NCBI GenBank assembly: GCA_964612675.1
Contig: CAZTDD010000152.1
Span: 1-14,887 of the forward strand
Length of the DNA: 14,887 nucleotides
Direction of reading: 5' to 3'
From: CAZTDD01 sp964612675
GTDB taxonomy: Bacteria; Hinthialibacterota; Hinthialibacteria; Hinthialibacterales; JAKPRU01
Of this stretch, positions 1 through 6,291 are shown in pieces; the stretch's first letter is position 1; each line of letters starts with the position of its first letter. A program made the position numbers and the translations under genes. A model generated the notes under the pieces. That model was not told the DNA's origin, did no database searches, and saw only the letters and a list, made by a program, of their open reading frames with translations.

Positions 1-199
1 TGGCACGTGGATGGCAGTCACTTCAATGGGGCCACAGCTTTTCAGCTGTGGAAATCTGACGCAGGCTCAAACATATGACCCGGTCGAAAGACTTCAATGG
101 GGCCACAGCTTTTCAGCTGTGGAAATGACAAAACCAACTCTTGCCGTAGTGGGAGAGGTTCCGACTTCAATGGGGCCACAGCTTTTCAGCTGTGGAAAT
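1..199 (-). CRISPR. CRISPR array, leader-proximal end (3 repeats, 2 full spacers)
   Basis: Three repeats, identical over 36 nt, lie at 20-55, 91-126 and 164-199. The preceding base is G before repeats 2 and 3 but C before repeat 1, so the unit is 36 or 37 nt. Spacers are 34-35 nt (56-89/90) and 36-37 nt (127-162/163); 1-18 is part of a further spacer, so the array continues off the left edge. Each repeat holds a perfect 8-bp stem, CCACAGCT/AGCTGTGG, with a TTTC loop. Read on the minus strand the repeat ends in CCCCATTGAAGTC, like the ATTGAAA-type 5' handle of many crRNAs. cas2 and the leader also lie on the high-coordinate side, so I infer minus-strand transcription and that 164-199 is the newest repeat. 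Confidence 0.97.
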
Positions 200-384
200 C
201 GCTCGCGTCCTAAACCTCCAATCGACAACGACTTACAAAGCCGTTTTCGAGACGTACACATTTGAGCACCATGCTCGAAACCTCTCCCTCAGAAATACCC
301 TCTCTAAATCCAACAAAATCAAGATTCGAGAGGTCCCTAGGGATTTCGACACCACCGGACCTCTCGAAAATCCACTATACATAC
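200..384 (-). other. CRISPR leader
   Basis: Non-coding stretch between the cas2 stop codon and the first repeat, the expected place for the leader in a cas2-leader-array layout. It contains a 12-bp inverted repeat (325-368) and further TCGAG/CTCGA-type motifs near 245-250 and 274-279. Short open frames crossing it have no ribosome-binding site or recognisable product. Leader function is inferred from position. Confidence 0.75.
325..368. repeat. 12-bp inverted repeat in the leader
   Basis: TTCGAGAGGTCC (325-336) is matched exactly by GGACCTCTCGAA (357-368), with a 20-nt loop. It begins about 17 nt downstream of the -10 element of the predicted leader promoter, so it could be an operator, a 5' RNA hairpin, or a site used in spacer integration. 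Which of these is not determined by the sequence. Confidence 0.7.
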
Positions 385-393
385 ATTATACCA
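385..393 (-). promoter_or_regulatory. Extended -10 promoter of the CRISPR array
   Basis: On the minus strand TGG is followed directly by TATAAT (390-385), a perfect -10 hexamer with the TGn extension. No good -35 box is seen 16-18 nt upstream, which fits an extended -10 promoter. It overlaps the last codon and stop of cas2, so the array could be transcribed independently of the cas genes, starting near 378. Confidence 0.6.
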
Positions 394-676
394 CAGTCGC
401 ATGTCGCTCAGGAAGGACATACGGCTTGCCCAAGGCCTCGATATTCTGCTCGCACTGTCCTCCGGCAGGACCCAACGGAATCAACAATACCTGATCCTCA
501 TCATGATGGATCACCTCTTCCAGATCCCCGATCAGTTCGAACCGGTCTCTGTCCGAGAGCTCGCATCGGAAAACCGAAAACTGAAGATGATCGCCGTACC
601 CCTTCATGATTTTGAAAATCCGCCGGAGCCGCTTGTCGTCCGCAATATCGTAGGTCACCACATATACGCGTCTCAT
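386..676 (-). CDS. cas2: Cas2, CRISPR adaptation protein
   Basis: A 96-residue protein, normal size for Cas2. In this family Cas2 dimers bridge two Cas1 dimers to form the spacer-integration complex. The ferredoxin-like first strand ends in VVTYDI with the conserved Asp at residue 10, followed by DKRLRRIFKIMKGYG and FSVFRCEL, both typical of the family. The ATG is preceded by GAGGTGAG, which overlaps the TGA stop of cas4-cas1 only 6 nt upstream, so the two are almost certainly co-transcribed and translationally coupled. It is the last cas gene before the leader, and its TAA stop overlaps a strong -10 promoter for the array. No truncation is seen. Confidence 0.96.
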   Translation of the reverse strand: MRRVYVVTYDIADDKRLRRIFKIMKGYGDHLQFSVFRCELSDRDRFELIGDLEEVIHHDEDQVLLIPLGPAGGQCEQNIEALGKPYVLPERHATVV

Positions 677-682
677 GATCGC

Positions 683-2416
683 TCACCTCGTGACAAACGA
701 CGGCGGGTCGTGGATTTCCCCTTCGAGATACCGCGCAAGCAACCGGCATTGAACCTCCAAAATTCGCCGGTAACTGATTCGGTATTCGAACACAGGGTGC
801 GCAATCAAACTGTCCATCCGGCGTTCGTAATTCAGGATCAGTTTCTTCCGCGCCTCGGCGGTCATCGAACACGCGCCGCCCACCCGGTCGAAATCGTCCG
901 GAGCGACCACGCCGTTATTGATACAGGAGAACACGACACTGTCTGCGATCAGCGGACGAAACGGCTCCATCAAGTCCAGCGCCAACGCGGGTCTCCCATA
1001 TCGCGGCTGATGATAAAAACCGAGAAAGGGATCGAATCCTACCGCCGCAACCGTAACCGTCAGGTCTTTCACGAGGAGGCTGTACGCCAGTGAGAGCATC
1101 GCGTTGACCGGGTCGCGCGGGGGGCGTCGGTTTCGGCTTTCGAAATTGAATTCCCCGATATTTTCATGTCCGCTTTTGAACATTTTCGGGAACCATTCGA
1201 AATAAATCCGTGCGATATTTCCCTCGTGTCCAAGGAGTGACTCAATACTCTCGCAGTGTTCGATTTTCTCGGTTTCCCGCTTGAGTTTCTTGAGCGGTTC
1301 CTCCGGACAGTCGGTGATATTGCGACGGAGGAGTGTACGGCAGTTCGCGGCTTTGTCCTGAATAAGGCGTTTCGCGATGGTCAGCGTTTTCTGTCGATTC
1401 TCCGCCGCACGAAACTGCGTGATCCTTCGCTCGATGTTTTTGTGGCCGAGACCGTTCGTCATCCCGTGAAACCAATTTCCGTAGGAAAAATACAAAACCG
1501 GGATGTTATTCTTCAGGAGCTCGTGAACGCACTGGGTGGAAATCTGGACGGCACCGAACAGCATCACCTGCGACGTGTCGCGAACTCGCGCCTCCATCAG
1601 GATTTCACCGTCCCCTTTGACCTGAAGGACGTTGCCTTTTTTGCCGACACGGCCGCCCTGATGCTGAACCGCGAGGGGCATCGCGTCATCCCGGCCGGGT
1701 ACGAGCTTCCGGATTTCACCCTCGGTCTTTTCCGCCAGACAATTGGTTTCGTCCGGGAGACAAATTCCGACCAGCGAACAGCGGGGACATTTCGGGCTGT
1801 CGACCAAAGGCGACGGGATTTCGGCTTTGAGGGCCGTTGTCCGCATTTGATCGAGCAGTTCTTTGGTTCGATTGGCCAATTCCTCGGTGATGGGAATTTC
1901 GACCCGTCTTTTCGAATTGACATAATAGAGGACGCCGGTTTCGCATCGGTATCCGTTCTCTCGCAGAATAAGCGCCTGTGCGCAGAGCTGGACCCGTTCG
2001 GGCTCATAGGCCATTTCCGGAATATCGGGCACCTTGCCGCGTTTGTAGTCCACCGGATAAACGAGTCCTGCGCGGGTTTCGACCAGGTCGATTTTGGCGA
2101 TCAGGCCGATCTTTGGTGCGGAGATTTGAAGAGACCGTGTTTGCGGGGCGTCGAACTCCACGCCTTTGATCTCGTCGGGTGAGGCCAGGTCGCCTTGTTC
2201 GCGGTCGACTCTGCGGTGGCGGAGTCTGCCTTCGACGGTATCGGAGCTGTCCTCAAACTCGGACTGAACCCATTCGAGGTACGCGAGTCTGGGGCAATAA
2301 CAGAACTCGTTCAGCATTCGAACGGGCACCAGGTCGGGCAGGACGAATTCCTGCGGCAGACGGTGTTCAGATGAAGACGACATTTCGGTGGGTTGAGATT
2401 CAGCGAGTTGAATCAT
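683..2416 (-). CDS. cas4-cas1: Cas4-Cas1 fusion, spacer selection and integration
   Basis: A 577-residue fusion diagnostic of type I-G. Residues about 27-228 form a Cas4 (RecB-like nuclease): Cys41 in CYCPRLAYLEW and the cluster Cys210, Cys213, Cys219 would bind the Fe-S cluster; Asp110 in AKID, Asp123/Lys125 in VDYKRGK and Gln143 are nuclease motifs. Residues about 236-577 form Cas1: Glu398 in LLGHEGN, His469 in GFYHQPRYGRP and Asp481/Glu484 in DLMEPFRP are the metal-binding integrase residues. In this family the Cas4 half selects PAM-bearing prespacers for the Cas1 half to integrate. I place the start at ATG 2416 because GGGGAG lies 8 nt upstream. The frame is open to 2560, but that extension translates a palindromic repeat and has no good start. 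It lies downstream of the group II intron; no key residue is missing. Confidence 0.96.
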   Translation of the reverse strand: MIQLAESQPTEMSSSSEHRLPQEFVLPDLVPVRMLNEFCYCPRLAYLEWVQSEFEDSSDTVEGRLRHRRVDREQGDLASPDEIKGVEFDAPQTRSLQISAPKIGLIAKIDLVETRAGLVYPVDYKRGKVPDIPEMAYEPERVQLCAQALILRENGYRCETGVLYYVNSKRRVEIPITEELANRTKELLDQMRTTALKAEIPSPLVDSPKCPRCSLVGICLPDETNCLAEKTEGEIRKLVPGRDDAMPLAVQHQGGRVGKKGNVLQVKGDGEILMEARVRDTSQVMLFGAVQISTQCVHELLKNNIPVLYFSYGNWFHGMTNGLGHKNIERRITQFRAAENRQKTLTIAKRLIQDKAANCRTLLRRNITDCPEEPLKKLKRETEKIEHCESIESLLGHEGNIARIYFEWFPKMFKSGHENIGEFNFESRNRRPPRDPVNAMLSLAYSLLVKDLTVTVAAVGFDPFLGFYHQPRYGRPALALDLMEPFRPLIADSVVFSCINNGVVAPDDFDRVGGACSMTAEARKKLILNYERRMDSLIAHPVFEYRISYRRILEVQCRLLARYLEGEIHDPPSFVTR

Positions 2417-2488
2417 GGTTTTTACTCCCCGGTTCAAGAAGGTTTTTTTGTTTCCCTCAACCTTCACAACTGCATTACCGTATTCCTT

Positions 2489-2508
2489 CTCCCCCAAGAC
2501 TGGGGGAG
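2489..2508. repeat. Extragenic palindrome (REP-like)
   Basis: CTCCCCCA (2489-2496) and TGGGGGAG (2501-2508) form a perfect 8-bp stem with loop AGAC, followed by GATTCAGAGGGGG. It lies 73 nt upstream of the chosen cas4-cas1 start. G/C-run palindromes like this are often dispersed through a genome, but copy number cannot be judged from one window. Confidence 0.6.
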
Positions 2509-2602
2509 ATTCAGAGGGGGTTGAATATTTGTCTTGTTCCACCCCGTCGATTTTTGCCATCCCGTCAATTCCGCTTCGAAGGTGCTATGGAAAGACGGGT
2601 GC

Positions 2603-2626
2603 CACCCCCAAGTCCCTTTGGGGGTG
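2603..2626. repeat. Extragenic palindrome next to the intron 3' end
   Basis: CACCCCCAA and TTGGGGGTG form a perfect 9-bp stem around a 6-nt loop, about 25 nt past the predicted 3' end of the intron. It lies in the non-coding stretch between the intron and cas4-cas1. It has no U-tract on either strand, so it is not a standard intrinsic terminator. Confidence 0.6.
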
Positions 2627-2694
2627 CTTCTACTCAGGTGAACGAATGGGATAGGGGTAGGAAGGACCGGTTGATCCCGGTCCCCCCTCCCTCC

Positions 2695-2727
2695 GAACCG
2701 TGCGTGCGGATCTCCCGCACACGGCTC
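2695..2727 (-). ncRNA. Group II intron domain V (catalytic core)
   Basis: The minus-strand sequence opens GAGCCGTG and closes CACGGTTC, forming a stem with the AGC triad at positions 2-4, a GAGA-type loop and a two-base bulge on the 3' side. This matches the domain V pattern of bacterial group II introns. It is followed immediately by the domain VI stem and the 3' splice site, implying a ribozyme that may still be active. Confidence 0.9.
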
Positions 2728-2741
2728 TCCAGTCGGTGGTC

Positions 2742-4079
2742 TTACCTCCGTGAGGATTGACTGGCCGCTGCACGGGCTGCAGTTAAGGAGAACAGCCCGA
2801 GCGCGGCAAAGAAAGCATTCGGCCAGCGTTGATGATCAGAACCCCGGCCTCGTCCACGCCCCTTGCGTCGCCTGCGCAAAATGCTCCGCAGACGCATGCG
2901 CACCCAACTGTCGAGACGCGGAAAGGTGGTAGGATGACTGTGTTGGAAATACTCAAACCACCCCCGCAAGGTCAGGTTGACACTTTTGATGATGACACCC
3001 AGACTGTGACCGTTGGTCCGCTTGGTCTTGGCACGAATCTTCTCCTTTAGGTTCTTGATGCTTCTCTTCCGAGGCCAGCGATAACCACGCTCAAAATGAT
3101 ACCCCAGAAATTCAAACCCGCCCCGTTGCGTGGCATCCACCACCCGGGTCTTCTCCGGATGGAGAACAAGACCGTTGTCTGTTGTCCACTGGCGAACCAC
3201 TTCCAGCGCGCGTTCAGCCTCCATCCGGCTGCGGCACAGGATAACAAAATCGTCCGCGTATCGAATCATGTGAAATCCGTTCTTCGCCATCAGGTGATCC
3301 AATGGGTCCAAGTAGATATTCGCCAGCAAGGGGCTCAGTACCGCCCCTTGTGGCGTGCCCGTTTCCGGTATCCACGGCCCTATGGTTTCCATCACCTGCT
3401 GGTTGAGAAAGGCTTCGATCAGCCCAAGGACGCGACTGTCTGCGACTTTCTCTCGGATTCGCTCCATCAGTCGGTCATGGGGAATGCTATCGAAATAACT
3501 CTTCAGATCCGCATCCACCACATGGTGGTAGCCCGCCGCGAGCAGTTGCGTGACACGTCTAAGCGCATCTTTACATCCTCGGCCCGGTCGGAATCCATAA
3601 CTGTGTTCGGCGAATCCCCGTTCGAAAATCGGTTCCAGTACCTGACGAAGAGCTCCTTGTACCACACGATCCCGCACAGTCGGTATCCCCAACGGCCGAC
3701 CTTCCCGGCATCCCGGCTTGGGAATCCAGACACGACGTACCGCCTGAGGACAGTACGTCCCCCGACATAACCCATCGGATAGATGATTCACATGCTCGTC
3801 CAAGTCCGTTTCGAACTTCTCCACTGTCTGGTGGTCCACTCCAGCGCTACCCCTGTTCGCCTTCACACTCTGGAAGGACGCTCGAAGGTTCGCTTTCCGG
3901 TAGACCTTATCAATCAAACTGAACCATTTGCCTCCTCTCACCCCGTTCTCCAGGGCCGTCAACATGCGCTCCGTCCAGACACACGGTTCAACCCACGACC
4001 ATCGGTCCCGGATCTCTCCGGCTTGTTTAGTCCTCTCGGACACTTCCGCACGGTGCTCTTCCATCTGTCTGTCCTTCAC
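2742..4079 (-). CDS. ltrA: Group II intron reverse transcriptase/maturase
   Basis: A 445-residue intron-encoded protein that in this family assists splicing and copies the intron into new DNA sites. RT motifs appear in order: a fingers segment around 115-160 (VWIPKPG, GIPTVRDRVVQ, YGFRPGR), the catalytic Asp191 region in DADLKSYFD, GTPQG at 241-245 and YADD at 274-277. The maturase domain X contains LRGWFEYF at about 371-378. The C-terminus is basic (GRGRGRG) and ends without a zinc finger or HNH endonuclease domain, so mobility would depend on reverse splicing into single-stranded DNA or structured targets. Start is GTG at 4079 with AGGTGG upstream. It is not fused to Cas1 and belongs to its own ribozyme, so it is not a CRISPR RT-Cas1. 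All RT motifs are intact. Confidence 0.93.
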   Translation of the reverse strand: MKDRQMEEHRAEVSERTKQAGEIRDRWSWVEPCVWTERMLTALENGVRGGKWFSLIDKVYRKANLRASFQSVKANRGSAGVDHQTVEKFETDLDEHVNHLSDGLCRGTYCPQAVRRVWIPKPGCREGRPLGIPTVRDRVVQGALRQVLEPIFERGFAEHSYGFRPGRGCKDALRRVTQLLAAGYHHVVDADLKSYFDSIPHDRLMERIREKVADSRVLGLIEAFLNQQVMETIGPWIPETGTPQGAVLSPLLANIYLDPLDHLMAKNGFHMIRYADDFVILCRSRMEAERALEVVRQWTTDNGLVLHPEKTRVVDATQRGGFEFLGYHFERGYRWPRKRSIKNLKEKIRAKTKRTNGHSLGVIIKSVNLTLRGWFEYFQHSHPTTFPRLDSWVRMRLRSILRRRRKGRGRGRGSDHQRWPNAFFAALGLFSLTAARAAASQSSRR

Positions 4080-4529
4080 GCATCCACCTTCCTGCCCCCC
4101 TTCGCTCCACGCCCATTACGGCGCTTCCTCGCTACTATGGGGGCTCTGACTCCTGCCCGGCGGCTCTTCGGAACCTCCTGGTTCATGAACTCCGTCCTTC
4201 TCCCGGACAGGTCTCCCTGCTTCACGCACATAACCTTCCGGACCATTCCGTCTCCACCCACTGCACATCCCTCCATCGCCGCTTTCGCACGCTACCCCTC
4301 AGCGCGATGGATCTCCCGCTTCCGCAGGTCCAGGCTTCGCCACTGGCTAGCAGGCTCGCCGGGTATGCACAGCCGTATCGAGTTCGTCCTCCTACGGACT
4401 GGTCCTTCCCCTCCCGGTGCTTCCCACCTCGCCTCGCGGCGACGCAGTTCCGGTCAGGTACAGGTCGGAGAGCGTATACCTGGAGTGGACTCTCACCACT
4501 CTGATTATGTGCGCTCGCAGGCGCACTAG

Positions 4530-4552
4530 CCCCGATTGCTCGTCAATCGGGG
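4530..4552. repeat. Hairpin directly upstream of the intron insertion site
   Basis: On the minus strand CCCCGATTG and CAATCGGGG form a perfect 9-bp stem with loop ACGAG, ending 3 nt before the intron's first base. Group II introns lacking an endonuclease domain, notably class C, are known to insert next to such stem-loops, so this may be the recognition site. No T-run follows, so it is not clearly a terminator. Confidence 0.7.
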
Positions 4553-4641
4553 TCGCGGAGCGACAAGAGGGAAGAAGCCAAAGCGGTGTCGGGGCCACCG
4601 CACGCCACGAACCGCCGTCGATCCGTTCAACCCTATTCAAT

Positions 4642-4673
4642 TGTCAAAGAGCGTAAAACCGTCTTGAAGACGG
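4642..4673 (-). promoter_or_regulatory. boxB-boxA-like antitermination signal
   Basis: On the minus strand a short hairpin, CCGTCT/AGACGG (4673-4659), is followed by TTTTAC and then GCTCTTTGACA (4652-4642) and ATTGAATAG. The 11-mer differs by one base from the E. coli rRNA boxA core GCTCTTTAACA. In rRNA leaders a boxB hairpin precedes boxA, as here. The hairpin plus TTTT could instead be a weak terminator of the csb2 transcript. TTGACA inside the motif could be a -35 box, but no -10 lies 17 nt downstream. Confidence 0.5.
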
Positions 4674-4744
4674 CCCCACCCCTGGAAAAAAAGGGTTGTT
4701 TTTTTGATATTATCTAAATTCTGACCAATTTATTATTTCCGTTT

Positions 4745-4758
4745 TAATTGATCAATTA
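4745..4758. repeat. 14-bp AT-rich palindrome
   Basis: TAATTGATCAATTA is a perfect 14-bp palindrome in the AT-rich gap downstream of csb2. It could be an operator for transcription toward the intron and cas4-cas1, but no confident promoter accompanies it. Confidence 0.4.
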
Positions 4759-4777
4759 CCCGATTTCTCCCTTTTTC

Positions 4778-4798
4778 CCCTCTCCCTCTGGGAGAGGG
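4778..4798. repeat. REP-like palindrome downstream of csb2
   Basis: CCCTCTCCC, loop TCT, GGGAGAGGG form a perfect 9-bp stem, followed by TTAGGGTGAGGG. It starts 22 nt beyond the csb2 stop codon. The motif looks like the CTCTCCC-type dispersed extragenic palindromes of many bacterial genomes; no second copy is in this window. Confidence 0.6.
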
Positions 4799-4819
4799 TT
4801 AGGGTGAGGGAAATTCTCT

Positions 4820-6262
4820 CTATTTCTCCGCTGCAAATACTCCGAGACCGCAGTGACGACCTGCTCCGATAACGATTGGTCCGTAGACTGCTTCACGAAA
4901 ACGGATCAGCACGTGCCATCCCGGCAAATGATTCAAATACGAAGGTCGCAAATACTGTTTCGGGTGTTGCGACCCGGGCCAATGGGGGGCTTTGCGGATC
5001 GAGATCTCTTCCACACACTCAAACGAAATACCGGCCTGGACTATCGCTTTCATTACCAGTTTTTCGGCCTTCGTGTGTTTGCCGTCGTCATAACCGGGCA
5101 GGATAACGGGTGTCACGCTGAACCAGCTCTGTGCGGCTCGCACGTAAGCATCAAGGACATCATCGTGCCTTCGCTGAGCGACAAGAATCCCTCTTGGTGC
5201 GCCCGCATCATCGTTCAATTCACGGTTCCGAAGACGCGATTCCGCCCATTGAGCGTGACTGCCATTCGAGCCGTGGGGTTCGGCAATAAGCACACGACGA
5301 ATCAGGCCGTCGGCGTGCGGGTGACCGATTGTCGGTAAAGGGATGTACGAAAAGCGTTCGGGTGTCTCTTCACGATTGCCCGCGTGCCCAGCTACGTATA
5401 ATTCCGATCCTCCTGGGAAGTTGTGCGAATCAAGCTTGGCCGCTTGACATGCCTGATGACGGAGCATCGCCGCAACCTCCATTGAGGCCACTTGGCGGCG
5501 CTGTACCCATTTGTGCCGTTCATCTCGTAATTCAAACGCAACATAAGGACGCGGTGGCAACTGGCTATCTTGAATGTATATAACCCTGTCAAAAACCCGC
5601 GCTTCTTGTGGTGCGCGATAGACTTTTCCCTTTATGCTTTCAACAAAGGACTCGTAGCAGGTTTCGAGATCGTCCAGCGTTCCGTGTTTTGGTACGCGTC
5701 GTACAGATGTGTTGGAAGATGGATGACCTGCTCGTGGTGTCCAGCGTACACCGGGCAACTCGGCAACTTCTCGGTGGTCCAATACACGGCCGTTTCCTAC
5801 GACCATATCAATCCCCCAGCCGAATGCGAGAATATGCCGCGCTTCTTCACAGAGAATCTCAACGTTCTGGCGGGACTGAGCCCACTCATGGTCTTGGATT
5901 TTCCAAAGGTAACTAAGAGGGGCCTCGTCCATCAAACGTGACGGACGGACTACCTTTGTTGTCAGTCGATCCTGACGATTGAGTATCTTGTCGCTGTCGT
6001 TATTCGGAACAAACAGCGTATAGCCCAACGATCTCCGGATGCTCGGAGCGAGAATAAGGGGAGGTTTTTGGTCTTGAAGCCAGCGAAATGCTTGTCTTTT
6101 GGCATCGCCCCATTCACGCTTGTGGCAGCCTGTTTTTGCTCCGGCCAAAAGTGCCTGATAAAGCCGATATGGTGAAGGGGGCCATTCCGGTTCGTCTGCG
6201 CTTAACCTGCCGTGGAAAAAAGGATCGAGAAACGTTATTGAGATACACAGATATCGGTTCAT
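4820..6262 (-). CDS. csb2: Csb2, Cas5-Cas6 fusion (type I-G)
   Basis: A 480-residue protein of the GSU0054/Csb2 family, in which a Cas5-like half and a Cas6-like half are joined, so one protein both processes pre-crRNA and caps the 5' handle in the effector complex. The N-terminus has the first RAMP strand (CISITFLDPFFHG) and the hallmark EWPPSPYRLYQAL at about 26-38. The C-terminus ends with the glycine-rich RAMP loop GAGRHCGLGVF at about 466-476. I choose ATG 6262 because AGGA sits 8 nt upstream; the TTG at 6268 in the same frame is too close to that site. csb1 ends 29 nt upstream. It is the last interference gene before the intron-containing junction. Which residues catalyse RNA cleavage cannot be told by eye. 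Confidence 0.93.
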   Translation of the reverse strand: MNRYLCISITFLDPFFHGRLSADEPEWPPSPYRLYQALLAGAKTGCHKREWGDAKRQAFRWLQDQKPPLILAPSIRRSLGYTLFVPNNDSDKILNRQDRLTTKVVRPSRLMDEAPLSYLWKIQDHEWAQSRQNVEILCEEARHILAFGWGIDMVVGNGRVLDHREVAELPGVRWTPRAGHPSSNTSVRRVPKHGTLDDLETCYESFVESIKGKVYRAPQEARVFDRVIYIQDSQLPPRPYVAFELRDERHKWVQRRQVASMEVAAMLRHQACQAAKLDSHNFPGGSELYVAGHAGNREETPERFSYIPLPTIGHPHADGLIRRVLIAEPHGSNGSHAQWAESRLRNRELNDDAGAPRGILVAQRRHDDVLDAYVRAAQSWFSVTPVILPGYDDGKHTKAEKLVMKAIVQAGISFECVEEISIRKAPHWPGSQHPKQYLRPSYLNHLPGWHVLIRFREAVYGPIVIGAGRHCGLGVFAAEK

Positions 6263-6291
6263 TATCAATTTCCTGTTGTGTCTTGTTCTCG

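Larger units (their letters stand above)
2651..4526 (-). mobile_element. Group II intron, complete
   Basis: On the minus strand the element opens with GTGCGCC at 4526, the usual group II 5' end, followed by a GGTGAGAGTCCACTCC-type domain I segment. A reverse transcriptase/maturase frame sits at 2742-4079. After it come domain V (2695-2727) and a domain VI hairpin (GGACCGG/CCGGTCC) with a candidate branch-point A at 2658, and the element ends in AT at 2652-2651. This gives about 1876 nt with all parts apparently intact. It sits between csb2 and cas4-cas1 in the same direction as the cas genes, so it could be spliced from a read-through transcript. The structural class is not assigned. Ends are read from motifs and could shift by a few bases. 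Confidence 0.88.

Noticed and set aside
1256..2182. 308-codon open frame on the plus strand
   Set aside because: It lies entirely antisense to cas4-cas1, whose motifs are unambiguous, and shows no recognisable domain.
2417..2560. N-terminal extension of Cas4-Cas1 (48 extra residues from an ATG at 2560)
   Set aside because: The extension translates an extragenic palindrome, is not Cas4-like, and the ATG at 2416 has a good ribosome-binding site; homologous proteins start just before the LP-LVP-RMLNEF motif.
2742..4079. RT as a CRISPR RT-Cas1 or retron component
   Set aside because: It is flanked by a full group II ribozyme with domains V and VI and is not fused to Cas1 or Cas6.
4642..4647. 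TTGACA as a -35 promoter box
   Set aside because: No -10-like hexamer occurs 16-18 nt downstream on the minus strand; the surrounding GCTCTTTGACA fits boxA better.
4655..4680. Degenerate CRISPR repeat (hairpin followed by GGCCCCA on the plus strand)
   Set aside because: Shares the CC-stem-GGCCCCA layout with the real repeat, but the stem sequence differs and the ATTGAAGTC handle is missing; better explained as the hairpin of the boxA signal or a weak terminator.
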